Positions 41,767 through 53,549 of a stretch of 64,000 bases of DNA are shown here, piece after piece. The stretch covers positions 4,774,001 through 4,838,000 of the forward strand of contig NC_070561.1 of NCBI RefSeq assembly GCF_026914185.1, given 5' to 3'. The first letter of the stretch is position 1; each line of letters opens with the position of its first letter. A program made the position numbers and the translations under genes. The DNA comes from Puccinia triticina (lineage: Eukaryota; Basidiomycota; Pucciniomycetes; Pucciniales; Pucciniaceae). Below the pieces are notes generated by a model, which saw nothing but the letters and a program-made list of their open reading frames with translations, did not search any database and was not told the origin of the DNA.

Positions 41767-44510
41767 TCAACAGATCACTGTCTGGATTCCTGAGCCTGAA
41801 TTTCTCAAATCATCAACGGCTGGGTGTAAACTTTTTGGATCGGATACAACCTCCTCTACGACTCGGAGCCACTGGTCAATCCCAGTAAACTTCCATTGAG
41901 TGGATTCACATCTTCTCCCAAGTAACCCACCCCAGGACTCGAACCTGGAATCTCCTGCTTCAGTGACCCACCGCTGACATAAACCAAATAATTTGCCATG
42001 AGATTCACAAAACCTTTCAATTAAAGGTCTCAGCCGCTCTGGAATATGAGATTCAGTAATCCAAGTATCCTCTCCTGGCGTTGTGTTCTTCCAAGAAACC
42101 AAGTACTCATACTTACCTTTCCTAAATTCCCGTGCATCCAAAATTGTCTTCATAGCACTCCAATCTACAACTTGATCATCAGTATAATATTTATCCTTAA
42201 TGCCTTCATTCAAACCTCTATTCAATAAACTATTTGGACCAAAATATTTAACTATCAATGAAACATTAAATACCAGATGCAACTTTGGATACTCCTTCTG
42301 TATATCCAACTGAACCGCATTAGTTCCGACCATTTTCTCTACTTGAAAAGGTCCGATATAGCGGTAATCCAATTTGGAATTCAATTGTCAAGTCTTTATG
42401 AACTTCCTTAACAACAATACCCATTCACCCTTCTTGTATACCGGCGCCGGCTTCTGCTTTAGATTGTAATACTTGCCTGTTTTTTCCTCGCCAGATCCAA
42501 ACATTCCATTGCCTTCTCCTGCGTTTCTTGTAAATCCGTAATAAAATTATCTAAATCCTTGCAGCCTCGAGACTCAGTCAAGATATTAAACTTGGGATGA
42601 TGACCATAAGTGAAAAAGAATGGAGAAACTTTCAAACTTGCCAAATCCAAATTATTTATAGCAAATTCAAGCATATCTAACGCTTTATCCCAATTATCCT
42701 GATAATAGGAACAGTAGTGACGCAAGTAGTCTTCCAACACTTGATTCATTCTTTAAGTTTGATTGTCCGTTTGCAGATGATAAGCCGTGGACAACGCACT
42801 CCTAATATTCAACGAAGTCATCAAAGATTTCCAAAATTCACTCACAAATGTAGCACCTCTGTCCGACACAATGCGTTCTGGTAAACCATGTAACTTGAAA
42901 ATATTCTTCCAAAACAAAGCTGCTAACACCGCCAAAGAGGAAGCCTCCTTGCATGGAATAAAATGTGTCAATTTACTTAACAAATCAATTACCACTAATA
43001 TAGAATCAAAACCTCCTGAAAGAGGCAATTTAGTAATCATGTCCATTGCGTCCGCCACCAATGACAAAAGATTTCTGTCTCCCGGTTGCCCCCGAGCCTT
43101 CACCCTCTGACAAGAATTGCAAGATTTAACGTAGTCAATAACTGACGCCTTAACCCGTGGCCAAGCAAAAGTTTGCGTAAGAATGGACAGCGTCCGCGCT
43201 ATTCCCGGATGGCCCACAGTTGGTGCGTTGTGATACATACCTAATATTCTGACACATAAAGGCAATGGAACCAAGATTTGATCGTAATACCAAACTATTC
43301 CGTCTACAACCAAAACTACCTTTAAAATTAAATCTTCATCAGTATAATGTTTCTCAAAATAGTCCAACAATTGTTGATTCGGGTGTTGAAAACCCATATC
43401 ATGAATACCATGAAACCCTACCCTTGACCCTTCATCATCCAAATCCATCTCTTGGCACAATAATAACTTCTTTGAAATTGTATCAGACTCCAGAATAAGT
43501 GACCGCGATCCTACAAAATCTTCACGTCTACTGGGCCCATCAGCCGGATTCTTTGAGCCTGCAATATGATAAATCAACATATTGAACCCATCTAAAAAAC
43601 CCGCCCAACGCGCTTGCTTTGGCAAAAGATATTTAGCGGTTTTGAAATGTAGAAGATTTGAATGATCTGAAAATACTTGCACTGGTTCCACCGTACCCAT
43701 CAACCAAGCCCTCCAGTCCTCAAACGCCGCCACAATTGCCAGCAACTCTATATCAAAAATTGGCCAAGATCTCTCCCTGTCAGTTAGCTTTCTAGAAAAA
43801 TAACTGACTGGAAATACATTTCCATTTGAATCCTGTTGACTCAAAACCGCAGCAATGGCGAAACCTGAGGCATCACAATGTTCTATACGCAACTTATCAA
43901 AATTAAAATGTCAAAGCAATGGCTCATCCATAAACAAGGCTTTTACATTTTCAAAAGCTTTTACTGAATCAATAGTTTTAAAACCTACACTTTCCCTCAC
44001 CTTCACTTGTGTCAATGTTGTAAGAGGTCCTGCAACTCAGGAAAAGTTTGGAATAAACTTCCTGTAGAAATTTGTAAAACCTAAAAACTTGCGTAATCCC
44101 TTCAAATTAGTTGGACACAGCCAGTCTTTAATAGTGTCCAATTTCTTTCTGTTCATCTTCAATCCTTCTGCTGTAATGTCAAAACCTAAAAATGTTACTT
44201 GTGAGCAGAAAAACTCACACTTTGATAACAAAGCCTTTAATGAATATTCTCTTAATTTGGACAAAATCTTCCTCAAATCTTCAAAATGTTGCTGTTCTGT
44301 TTGAGAAAAAATCAGTATATTGTCAATTTAAACAAAACAACATACGTCCAAGTATTCCCGCAACACGTGTTGAATAAAACACTGAAATGTTGCTGGAGTG
44401 TTTGCCAAACCAAACGGTGTAAAGCTCAAAAGTGTTCCTGAGAACCTTTTGCTGAGTGCGGAAAGGGATGAATGAGGTTACCTCTGCCTTTCCTGGGTCA
44501 CTAGACACTA
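41767..44510 (-). pseudogene. decayed Ty3/gypsy pol, second family
   Basis: Minus-strand remains of a chromovirus polyprotein different from the one at 21.7 kb. In order: end of reverse transcriptase (44510-44037: FGKHSS, ILIFSQTEQQ, then FLGFTNFYRKFIPNFS); RNase H (IEHCDASGFAIAAVLS, WPIFDIELLAIV); integrase finger (H...CNSCQRV) and core (VVIDLLSKLTHF, IVSDRGATFVSEFW, TDNQT); C-terminal integrase part (GPFQVEKM) and chromodomain (YEYLVSWKNTTPGEDTWI). Breaks include TGA at about 43910 (EPLL*HFNF), TAA at 42750 replacing the catalytic Glu in QT-ERMNQ, and frame loss near 42400-42460 and 44300. Gag, protease and the start of RT are missing. Confidence 0.85.
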
Positions 44511-44511
44511 A

Positions 44512-45543
44512 AACAAGCCCCCCAATCTATGATTGGAAGGTTTATGTAGTGATAGTGGAGGTGTATCAAAAGATCGCCTACTTTGAGCAGGTGGCTTAAG
44601 GGTTATGGTGATGTAGCTGATGTGTAAGTGTTGTAATGAGGTTTTAATTTATATGTAAGGGTGTAAAACCACAATATAGAGTGGGGCTAATACTGTAGAG
44701 TGAGCAAGTATTGTACTGTTATGTGGTAAGCTGAGTGCAAGTAGTTTGCTGAGAGAAATTACAACTGGGGGGAGGAGAGCCTCCTTAAATAGAAAAGAGT
44801 GAGACATTTTAGCTCCAGGGGAACAAGAGAATGAGGGGTTTTAGCTGCCCTGAAGACTACAATGAGTTATTTTGGCTGGTGGTTGACAGGTCACATGAGG
44901 TCATGATGTCATATGAGGGAATTTAGCTAGTGAGAAATAGGAGGTGAGATGTTTTAGCTGGCCTGGCCTGTCAAATGATGTCATCCGCAAGCTGCATGAG
45001 GGGTTTTTGCTATCTTGACACCTGCATGATGTCATCTGTCAACTGTCAGACTGCAGCCCCTATAACACTAGTCTGCATGCACCTGCTTAGGACTGCATAA
45101 GCCTGCATCAAGTGTGCATAACACTGCATGACACTGCATGACATGTGCATAGAACAATGAAATGACTTCAGCTGATGAGGTAAAGGTTATGTGAAGGGTA
45201 GGAAATGACTGCAGCTGAGGAGGTAAAGGATATGTGAAGGGTAGACAAACTGTCAGGGTGGTCCATGTAACGGATTACATGTCCTGGGTAAGTGTGGTTC
45301 ATGTAACGGATTACATGACCTGAGTATGGTGTTTGTGTGTGTGAAACTGGCTGATGGTGTCTTGAAGGGGTTGTATCTTCTGATCCAGAGGGGTGTAAGG
45401 TGTGTTGTCCATGGTGTCCTGTGTAGCTTTGGCCGTAGAATCCAGTGGTGTCGCCGTATTGGTTGATTTGAGAATGTACATATGAGAAAAAAAGGAAATT
45501 TTGAAATGGGCTAGATGAGTAACCATAAAGCATACCACATCCT
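44512..45543 (-). repeat. probable LTR of a gypsy-type element
   Basis: On the minus strand a purine tract AAGTTGGGGGAGGATG is followed by TGTGGTATGC at 45543, as at a polypurine tract/3' LTR junction. The next 1 kb is noncoding, with a TATA-like TTTCTATTTAAGG and two tandem duplications (about 45165-45245 and 45255-45325, containing CATGTAACGGATTACATG). The other boundary near 44512 and a partner LTR were not found. Confidence 0.4.
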
Positions 45544-45842
45544 CCCCCAACTTATTGTCTGTCCCCAGACAATTCTGTTTTGATTGTTGTTGTTATCCAA
45601 ATTGTAGAGTTGTGTCTTGATGTCTTGAAGTTGTCTTGATATTGTTTGTTGTCCGTGTATGAGTTTTTAATTCTAGTATTGAGGTTTGATGGAAGAGAGA
45701 AAGGGAAAAGAAAGAAGAGAAAAAAGTTGTGGATTATTTATGTGTTTTTAACTTGCGAATGTATTTTATTTTAATTATTTTATTGTATTTTCTTATTTTT
45801 TCTTATTGTTTTGTCTTTTTATTTGTTTGTTTCTTGTTTTTA

Positions 45843-46197
45843 TTGGGAGTTACTGGCGCGCAGCAGAAGGGGCTAAGGTCCATGCTAGGCGCCCCAAAGC
45901 AGCTAGGTGGACTCTCATACAAAAACTCGAGACCGGACACCTAGCCGAACTACAAACTACAATACGCGCACATACAACCAGGCGGAGTTACGCGATATGG
46001 GCCCTGGACCGAGGACCGCAGACAAACCCACACACGGACTAGAGGACCGACCGCAGAGACGCCCAAGGGCGCTCACAGGTAGACGGGTGAGTATTTAAGC
46101 CACTGGTATGTCCAGCGGCGTCCAACCCACCAGTCCCTCTCAGTCCTTCGTTCCCGTCTCAGAGCGCGTATCGCTCATTGCCGTTCCCCTTTCTTTC
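45843..46197 (+). repeat. split direct repeat A1, element 1
   Basis: Begins TTGGGAGTTACTGGCGCGC and ends CCCCTTTCTTTC; matches A2 at 52800-53162 except for small changes and a short insertion (CCCCCACT) in A2. It contains GGTGAGTATTTAAGCCAC, a TATA-like promoter element. Confidence 0.9.
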
Positions 46198-46376
46198 GTT
46201 TTATCATTCTCCATCAGAAAGTCAACTGCTATCCTTTGAAATCAAAACTTTGCTATCCCACTCATTTCCACTTCAGAAACTCGACTCCATCACTTTTCCC
46301 TTTAAAACTTCATCAGAAACACTACCCGATTCTCTCAAACCCCCTCTTTCCACCGACTTCAATCACGTACCAAGCT

Positions 46377-49058
46377 ATGTCCGAATCCATTTCCAAGAAT
46401 TCAGTTCCTAAGGCTCCAGCAGACAAGCTGTCAGACCTCCCTACCCTTGCCGGAGGGACGGCGAATTCAACGGCTACGGCCATGACTCAACCCCTACCTA
46501 CCGGTGATAATTTACCTCTCACGTCTGCTGGGGAGGCTTCGCAGGTAGAAGCACAGAGTATCGAAGAATCTCTTGTACCCCAAGGTAAGCTAACTTCTTA
46601 AGACTAGAATCCGCTCCCTTACCGGTCGGATAGTCATTGACATAAGACTGCATATCAGATATTCCAGCAGTTGAACCCGTAACCGGTCCTGCTAAGAACA
46701 CCTGGGCTAAAGCAAATCCGGCGGCGAAGCAGAAGAAGTCGGCAAAGAAGCAGCTAGATCAGTCTGAGAAGCAAGCTGCCCCGAAGGCCCCCAGGCTCCC
46801 TGCCGACGACCTAGTTGACGATCCGGAGCAAGAGATCTTGGAGTTGCTCGGTGATAAGGATTTTCAGATCGTCACTTTTCCTTCCCCAGTTGCAGAAACC
46901 CCTCCAGTTGAGAAGACGGTCACCTCGAATGACAACAGAGATGCGATATGGCTCAAGGCTAATGAAGCGGATAATGACGGCGACGTAGAACGAGCCAATT
47001 TCTTCTACAATATGTACGCGTCTATTGTTAACAATAGCAAGATCACAACCCAATCAGCTATCATCAACGGCACATCCACCCGACCATCCCCCCTGTCAAG
47101 CCTCATTGCAGTAGACCCATCCCCTGTCCCAGCCCCTCCACCAACCACTTCCGAACAAGTCTCGGTAGGACAGTCAGAAGCCAAGTCGAAGCAGAAGGGC
47201 CTCTCCTTCAAGATCGGATGTGAAAATCAGCACGTTAGCGTTGGATTCACTCCATTCTTTGACAAGAATCTCAAAGAGCTCAAGGCCCCAATCCCTCTGA
47301 CTTAGAGATGGCAAACGGGTACTCACTGCCGGGTACCCGGTACCCGTTGGCAGGTACCCGTTTGGCCCTACAGGTACCCGCCGGCGGGTGCCGGGTGCGG
47401 GTGCGGGTGTCCAGAATTCTGGTGAGAAGGACGGCGGGTACCTGGACGGGTACCCGCCGGTCAGCCGGTCATCGAAGAGGATACTCTCGATGACCGACTG
47501 AACCGGTCATCAAAGAGGATAAAAGCTCACGATAACCGTTCAGCCGGTCATCAAAGAGCCTACAACCTCTTGATGACCGCTCAGCCGGTCATCGAAGAGT
47601 CTACACTCTTGATGACCGGCTGAGCCGGCCATCAAGGAGGATAAAACCTCTCGATGACCGTTCAGCCGGTCATTGAAGAGCCTACAATCTCTCGATGACC
47701 GTTCAGCCGGTCATCGAAGAGCCTACAATCTCTCAATGACCGTTCAGCCGGTCATTGAAGAGCCTACAATCTCTCGATGACCGGCTGACCGGTCATCAAA
47801 AGGGATACAACCTCTTGATGGCCGGCTGACCGGTCATTGAACAGGATAAAAGCTCTCAATGAACGTTCAGCCAATCATCAAAGAGCCTCCAACCTCTCGA
47901 TGACCGGTCGGCCGGTCATCGAGGAGGCTACACTCTTGATGACCGGTCGGCCGGTCATTGAGGAGGCTACACTCTTGATGACCGGCTGACCGGTCATCGA
48001 AGAGGCTACACTCTCAATGACCGGCTGACCGGTCATCAAAAGGGATACAACCTCTTGATGACCGGCTGACCGGTCATCGAAAAGGATAAAGGCTCTCAAT
48101 GACCGATCAGCCAGCCATCGAGGAGGATAAAATCTCTCAATGACCGGTCAGCCAGTCATTGAAGGCGCTACAACACCTCTCAGCCGGCCACCAAAGGTGA
48201 TACCCGGGTACCTGTGCCTGGCACCCGGGTACCTCCCCCTCTGCACCCGGGTACCTCCCATGGCGGGTGCCGGGTGCGGGTGCGGGTGTGAGGAATTTGT
48301 GAAAAAACAGGGGGGTACCCGCACCCGCCACAGGTACCCGGGTGCCATATGCCATCTCTACTCTGACTATCTTCAACCGCAAGTGGCAAGCCGATGCGAT
48401 GTCCTATTATGCCGTCAACAGATCCAGATCAGAAGAGAATAGCTCTGAGAAAGGGCTAAGATATTTTGGTCTTCCTTATCCAAGTGAATGGTCATTATCC
48501 TTGGGCGCTTGGACGGTTGCGCACAGGGAGTTTCACGTTTGCATTCGGGACGTATATGGTTTCAAAATCTTTGCCGAGTGGCTGTCAGCTCACAAAGCTA
48601 ATTGCGACAGGATTCACTTGAATGTATGTTTTCTTGCGGCCCTCCGCTATGACATCCAAATGCGGGCCAACACTTTTTCCCATCACATTACCGTTGGAGA
48701 TGAAACTTTTGTTCCCGACATCTCCGTCTTCCGTCAAGACATCGCCGACCAGTGCTACGATGATGTGAGAAAGAAGACCAAGCTAGGTTTTGAAGACAAC
48801 CCGTACATTGCTGGAGGAGAACGTGGCGGATGGGACCCCGCGACAGGCGCTCTGAAGGGGCGACCGGACTTCACCCAGTCGAGTTCAGCTCAAGGCCCAT
48901 CCCGTGAAAGTTTTTCAAGACAGAGAGGTGGACGATCGAGAGGCTATTTCGGAGGAGACTGGGCTTTCTACAACCCTTCAGGTGGAAGATCCATCCCCAC
49001 CACGAATTTCAGAGGTCGGCGAGGCGGTCCTGCCCAGAACAACCCAGCCCCATTGTAG
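46377..49058 (+). pseudogene. YR-element 1 Gag, interrupted by a hAT insertion
   Basis: Structural protein of the element. Exon 1 is 46377-46584 (MSESISKNSVPK), a GTAAGC...CAG intron follows to 46658, and exon 2 runs from 46659 (DIPAVEPVTGPAKN) to 47302. The hAT element 47303-48360 plus its duplicated target then intervenes, and the frame resumes at 48369 (IFNRKWQADAM) to TAG 49058. Homology with Gag of element 2 is plain: GFTPFFDKNLKELKAPIPLT, GLPYPSEW, IRDVYGF, FLAALRYDIQMR, VPDISVFRQDIADQ, DNPYIAGGERGGWDP. The Gly/Arg-rich C-terminus resembles an RNA-binding tail. The parts on either side of the insertion are in frame with each other. Confidence 0.85.
47303..48360. mobile_element. non-autonomous hAT-type element carrying a CCGGTCAT hairpin array
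   Basis: The left end TAGAGATGGCAAACGGGTAC and the right end, read inward as TAGAGATGGCATATGGCACC, are terminal inverted repeats. CTCTGACT is duplicated exactly on both sides (47295-47302, 48361-48368), an 8-bp target as for hAT. Subterminal regions are dense in GGGTACCCG. The core (about 47460-48180) is an array of CCGGTCATCGAAGAG...CTCTCGATGACCG inverted repeats with a period near 40 bp. No coding capacity. Confidence 0.92.
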
Positions 49059-49408
49059 GGCCACTTAGTTTCCTTTTTTGCCTACATGTTTTCGTCACGT
49101 ACACGCGTTGCATGCCATATTGTGATATTATATGTTGCACATGAACTCCCCCCTTTCTTCCCACCCCTTCCTGGTCTCTCTCCCACAAATCCTAATAATC
49201 TTTTCTTACACCTATTTGTTCTCGTCCGCTTACGCATGTCACTGTTTCTCATGTATGATATTGTATGGAATTATCCGTTTAATAAAAACATGACAGGCCC
49301 GTTCCACTTATCGAAGAGTGTCCCACCCAATGCAGTGAGAGTGCCCCTAAGAGTAAGAGAATAGATGTTAAGGTCATGGAGAAGAGGGAAGAAGAACACC
49401 TCGGTAAG

Positions 49409-49412
<4 letters not shown>

Positions 49413-49446
<34 letters not shown>
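49413..49446. repeat. 34-A homopolymer between gag and RT
   Basis: The run of A follows about 350 bp that has no counterpart in the shorter gag-RT gap of element 2. It may be the tail of an inserted retroposon (roughly 49060-49446) or a simple expansion. Confidence 0.6.
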
Positions 49447-49454
<8 letters not shown>

Positions 49455-49518
49455 GGAGGCACGATCTGCCACAGTTTCTCCTTTGACAATGAATTGGAAC
49501 ATTACTGAGATAGGATAA

Positions 49519-51171
49519 CCCCAATTTGTTCTAGAACCACTATGGCCCGCAGAAGTGTTGTGTGAAATGAACATTCCGCAGTGGGAAGTTGCCTTGGCTA
49601 ATGCAGGCCTTCTGCCCGAATTTGAGGATGTCATAGCAGGGTTCAAGTATGGCTTCGACCAGGGAATTCCCCCGCACCGCCTAGAGGACAACCTACATTG
49701 GTATACCCCACCTAACCACTTGTCATCCTTGTTGGCTCGAGAGAAGATAGAGAGGTCTTTCAAACTAGAACTCGAGTGCGGTCGGATGCACGGGCCCTAT
49801 ACCCATCAGCAGGTCGCGGAACGATTCCCATTCTTCCGGACCAGTCCGCTGGGAGCAGTGGTAAACGGTGATGGATCAGTAAGACCAATCAACGACCTAT
49901 CTTTCCCAAAACACGACCCCCGAGTTCCTTCTGTAAATTCTTTTGTTGATAAGGCCGACTTCACCACGACATGGGACGATTTCAAGGTGGTATCAGCCTT
50001 CCTCCGCGCACGGGATAAACCTTGTGAACTCGCCCTCTTCGATTGGGAGAAGGCGTACTGACAAATCCCAACAAGACCAGATCAATGGCCTTATCTCCTA
50101 ACGTTGACATTCGACGATAAGCTCCTCCTGGATACCAGAATCACCTTTGGTGGTGTTGCTGGATGCGGATCCTTTGGCAGGCCAGCCGATGGATGGAAGC
50201 GCATCATGCTACACGAGTTCGATCTCACCGCGATCTTTAGGTGGGTTGATGATAACTTATTCGTGAAAGAACCAGAATCCTCAGTGAGTATGGACGATGT
50301 TGCGAGAAGATCAGCTACACTTGGCGTCCTGACGAACAGGTCCAAGTACTCGCCCTTCGCGGACGAGCAGAAATTCCTTGGGTTCATTTGGAATGGCAGA
50401 GACAAGACCGTTCGCCTACCCGACGCGAAGGTAGAACTCCGACTCTCCCAAATGAGAATTTTCCTCGATAAATCCCGGCCGTTCACTTACGACAAAGTTG
50501 AGATCATGGCGGGACGTCTGGGTCACGCGGCGTACATCTTCCCGCAAATGAGGTGCTATATCAACGGTTTCTATTGGTGGATGAATAACTGGATCTTCCG
50601 ACACCACCCCCAATGCCCACCTTCATACGTGGTCAACAACGTAGAACGTTGGGTACACACCCTGACCACCCAACGGCTTACCAGGATTATCGCCAGCCCT
50701 CACCCGACCGATGTAGGCTGGGTAGGTGACGCCTCAATTTCATTCGGCATAGGCGTAATTGTGTCAGGGCGGTGGGCCCAGTTTAAGGTGACGCCAGGCT
50801 GGAATCAAGATCCAGAAACGCCAAGGGACATCTCCTGGCTAGAAACGGTGGCGGTACGGTTGGGCTTGATCATCCTCTTGTCAATGAAGGCCAGGCCCGG
50901 GAAAGTTTTCTTCGTGGAGACGGACAACTCGTCCACGAAGTCCGTCATTCAGAAACGCCGCGCAGGAAATGTGGCCGTAAACGAAGAGTGGAAGGTAATC
51001 CAAGACCTCCTGATATCGCAAGATATTGACTTGATGGCACGGACGGTCACTTCTGCCAACAATCGTGCAGACGGTTTGTCGCGAGGGGACCGCGCAGGCT
51101 TGCAGGCGAAACACCAAATCCGGGTTCTAGTCCCCCTAGACTTGTCCCCCTTTGTGACGGAGGTGTTGTAA
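49519..51171 (+). pseudogene. YR-element 1 reverse transcriptase-RNase H, one TGA
   Basis: Frame from about 49519 (FVLEPLWPAEV) to TAA 51171 with a single TGA at 50059-50061 (DWEKAY*QIPT; element 2 reads DWEKAYRQIPT, so Arg CGA to TGA). Seen: GAVVNGDGSVRPINDLSFP, ALFDWEKAY, LDTRITFGGVAGCGSFGRPA, catalytic FRWVDDNLFVKE, EQKFLGFIWNG; RNase H residues in VGWVGDASISFGIG, SWLETVAVRLG, FFVETDNSSTKS and NNRADGLSRGD. There is no ATG at the open-frame start, so expression by splicing or fusion to gag is likely. Confidence 0.9.
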
Positions 51172-51312
51172 GAGTTATCTTTGTTGTATTTAATGCACAA
51201 GGCTCGCAGGCCTCCACCTGTTCCCTCTTCCCTTAACATTGTGTTCACCTCCCTTCCATAAATTCAACTCTCCGCTCACTCTCCGTTATACTCTTCTCGC
51301 CATCTAGCAAGC

Positions 51313-52377
51313 ATGCCTACCCAGTACCACCTTCCAGCTATCGCTGCGTTCCTTTCCGACGGAGTGAATGCGAAGACCCCCTCAGCCTTAGATTTGCACA
51401 CCCTTTTGGGGTGGAGATGGAACACACTGCTCCTATACAATGCAGGCGTAAAGAAGTACATCAGATTCAAACGAGAGACTTCCCCCGCCTGCTCATTGTT
51501 ACCCGCCTCACCCTCCGACATCTATCTTTTTTGCTGGTGGGCTGGCCGAGCGGTGGGGAAGCAAACGCCGAGGGGGGTGACGGCGCGGACCATCTCGCGA
51601 TACCTCTTCGGCCTGAAGGCCTGGCACATATACCACGACAAGAGGTACCCATACGAGTCAGCAGCGAAGGTAGTCGTGATCCTCCGGTCCTCAGCCTGGT
51701 TGGATGCCGCCTCTCCCGCCCGACCACCCAAGACGGCAATACAACTCCACCACCTCCTCTACGTGGCAAGCCGTTTAAGAGGAGGTTCCCCTCTCAACTC
51801 GGCACTTTTCGACCTAGCGGTGGTGGCGTTCTGGGGGATGGCTCGACTAGCCGAGCTTACATATACCGCAGGTGGGGGACAACCCCCCGCAGCGGCTTCC
51901 CTCTTGGCACGGGACGCGACGCTCCACACGTCACCGATGTCCAGTCTCCCGACTCGGGTGACCCTCATCGTATGAGCAGCGAAGACAGCCAAACCAGGGG
52001 AGGTCCAAATAATTCACCTAAAGCACTTGAGTGGGCCACTCTGCCCGGTAGCGGCAGTCCAGAGACGGTTGGCAGACGCGCAGTCACCAGACGACGCCCT
52101 TTTTGGCTACTCCGACGGTTCTAACCGCCATAACCTGACGCGCCCCACCACGGTACAGGCTTTCCAAGCCCTCTTGCAAGCAGGAGGTTTCCACGGCCTC
52201 TCGGGCCACTCGTTTCGGGTTGGAGGCGCGTCTCTCAGGCACGCTCTGGGGGTCCCCGTACCCCAGATCTGCCGGCTAGGCAGGTGGACGTCCAGCTGCT
52301 ACGAACTGTACATCCGACACTACTCCGCGGCAGAAAAGGCTTCCGCCTTGTCCATCTTGAACAGCTCTCTCCTCTAA
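51313..52377 (+). pseudogene. YR-element 1 tyrosine recombinase, one TGA
   Basis: Recombinase that joins element circles to the genome. ATG 51313 (MPTQYHLPAIAAFL) to TAA 52377, one frame, with a single TGA at 51973-51975 (TLIV*AAKTAKPGE; element 2 has TLRSAKTCKPGE). Seen: N-terminal SAM-like part (WRWNTLLLYNAGVKKY, YLFGLKAWHIYH), catalytic Arg in GMARLAELT, the H-x-x-R box in GLSGHSFRVGGAS, then LGRWTSSCYELYIRHY with the catalytic Tyr. The encoded C-terminal half after the stop remains open. Confidence 0.9.
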
Positions 52378-52496
52378 AAATGTTGTGTGTGGTTGAGATT
52401 ATCCCGTTTCCCCTGTCCTGTGGAGAGCTTTTGTTTAGTCACCTTCTTAGAGTAATGGGCCTACCTGATGTCTCAGGCTCTCAGAAGCCGAGGTTT

Positions 52497-52799
52497 GGGG
52501 CTTACATTAGGCCCTCCTCAAAGAAGCCTCCGGCTAAGCGCTCAAGCTGTCTCGCGGAGGACTGGCCACTCGCCGCCTGACGCGCAATGTGCGCACAGAC
52601 GCGCTGGGCAGAAAGCTATGGGAACCCCACGCTTCTGACCAGCCTCGAGGGGCCGCCTCACGCAGTCGACCCACACATCGGGCGACTTGGAGCTACACAC
52701 GGCAACGTGACGCTTGGGTCGCCCTAGGAGGACAAGCCTAGGGAACCCCCCGCGGCTTGTCACTCCGAAGAATGTACAGCTAGGCGCCGCTCTCATGGA
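52497..52799 (+). repeat. split direct repeat B1, element 1
   Basis: GGGGCTTACATTAGGCCC to GCTCTCATGGAT; repeated at 53239-53542 with few changes. Directly abuts A2. Confidence 0.9.
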
Positions 52800-53162
52800 T
52801 TGGGAGTTACTGGCGCGCAGCAGAAGGGGCTAAGGTCCATGCTAGGCGCCCCACCCCCACTAAGCAGCTAGGTGGACTCTCATGCGAACACTCGAGACCG
52901 GACACCTAGCCGAACTACAAACTAGGATACGCGCACATACGACCAGGCGGAGTTACGCGATATGGGCCCTGGACCGAGGACCGCAGACGAACCCACACGC
53001 GGACTAGAGGACCGACCGCAGAGACGCCTAAGGGCGCTCACAGGTAGACGGGTGAGTATTTAAGCCACTGGTATGTCCAGCGGCGTCCAACCCACCAGTC
53101 CCTCTCAGTCCCTCGTTCCCGTCTCAGAGCGCGTATCGCTCATCGCCGTTCCCCTTTCTTTC
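52800..53162 (+). repeat. split direct repeat A2, element 1
   Basis: Second copy of A1, starting TTGGGAGTTACTGGCG. The B1/A2 junction would correspond to the joined ends of the circular intermediate. Confidence 0.9.
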
Positions 53163-53238
53163 AACCTCCCACCCTCCCTTCAAATAAGGAGAAAGGGGAG
53201 TAGACCCCTCCGGTCTTAGGGAGGAGAGGGCCAGTGGG

Positions 53239-53542
53239 GGGGCTTAAATTAGGCCCTCCTCAAAGAAGCCTCCGGCTAAGCGCTCAAGCTGTCTCGCGGA
53301 GGACTGGCCACTCGCCGCCTGACGCGCAATGTGCGCACAGACGCGCTGGGCAGAAAGCTATGGGAACCCCATGCTTCTGCCCAGCCTCGAGGGGCCGCCT
53401 CACGCAGTCGACCCACACATCGGGCGACTTGGAGCTACACACGGCAACGTGACGCTCGGGTCGCCCTAGGAGGACAAGCCTAGGGAACCCCCCGCGGCTT
53501 GTCACTCCGAAGAATGTACAGCTAGGCGCCACTCTCATGGAT
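53239..53542 (+). repeat. split direct repeat B2, element 1
   Basis: Second copy of B1 and right end of the element, ending ACTCTCATGGAT. A 76-bp spacer separates it from A2. Confidence 0.9.
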
Positions 53543-53549
53543 GTATGTA

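Larger units (their letters stand above)
45843..53542 (+). mobile_element. tyrosine-recombinase retrotransposon 1 (Ngaro-like, split direct repeats)
   Basis: Layout A1 (45843-46197), gag, RT-RNase H, tyrosine recombinase, B1 (52497-52799), A2 (52800-53162), B2 (53239-53542). A1/A2 and B1/B2 are direct repeats, the split-direct-repeat pattern of Ngaro/PAT-type elements, which integrate by a recombinase and leave no target duplication. No DNA methyltransferase-like domain was seen. A hAT element sits in gag, and two TGA stops break RT and recombinase. Confidence 0.92.
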
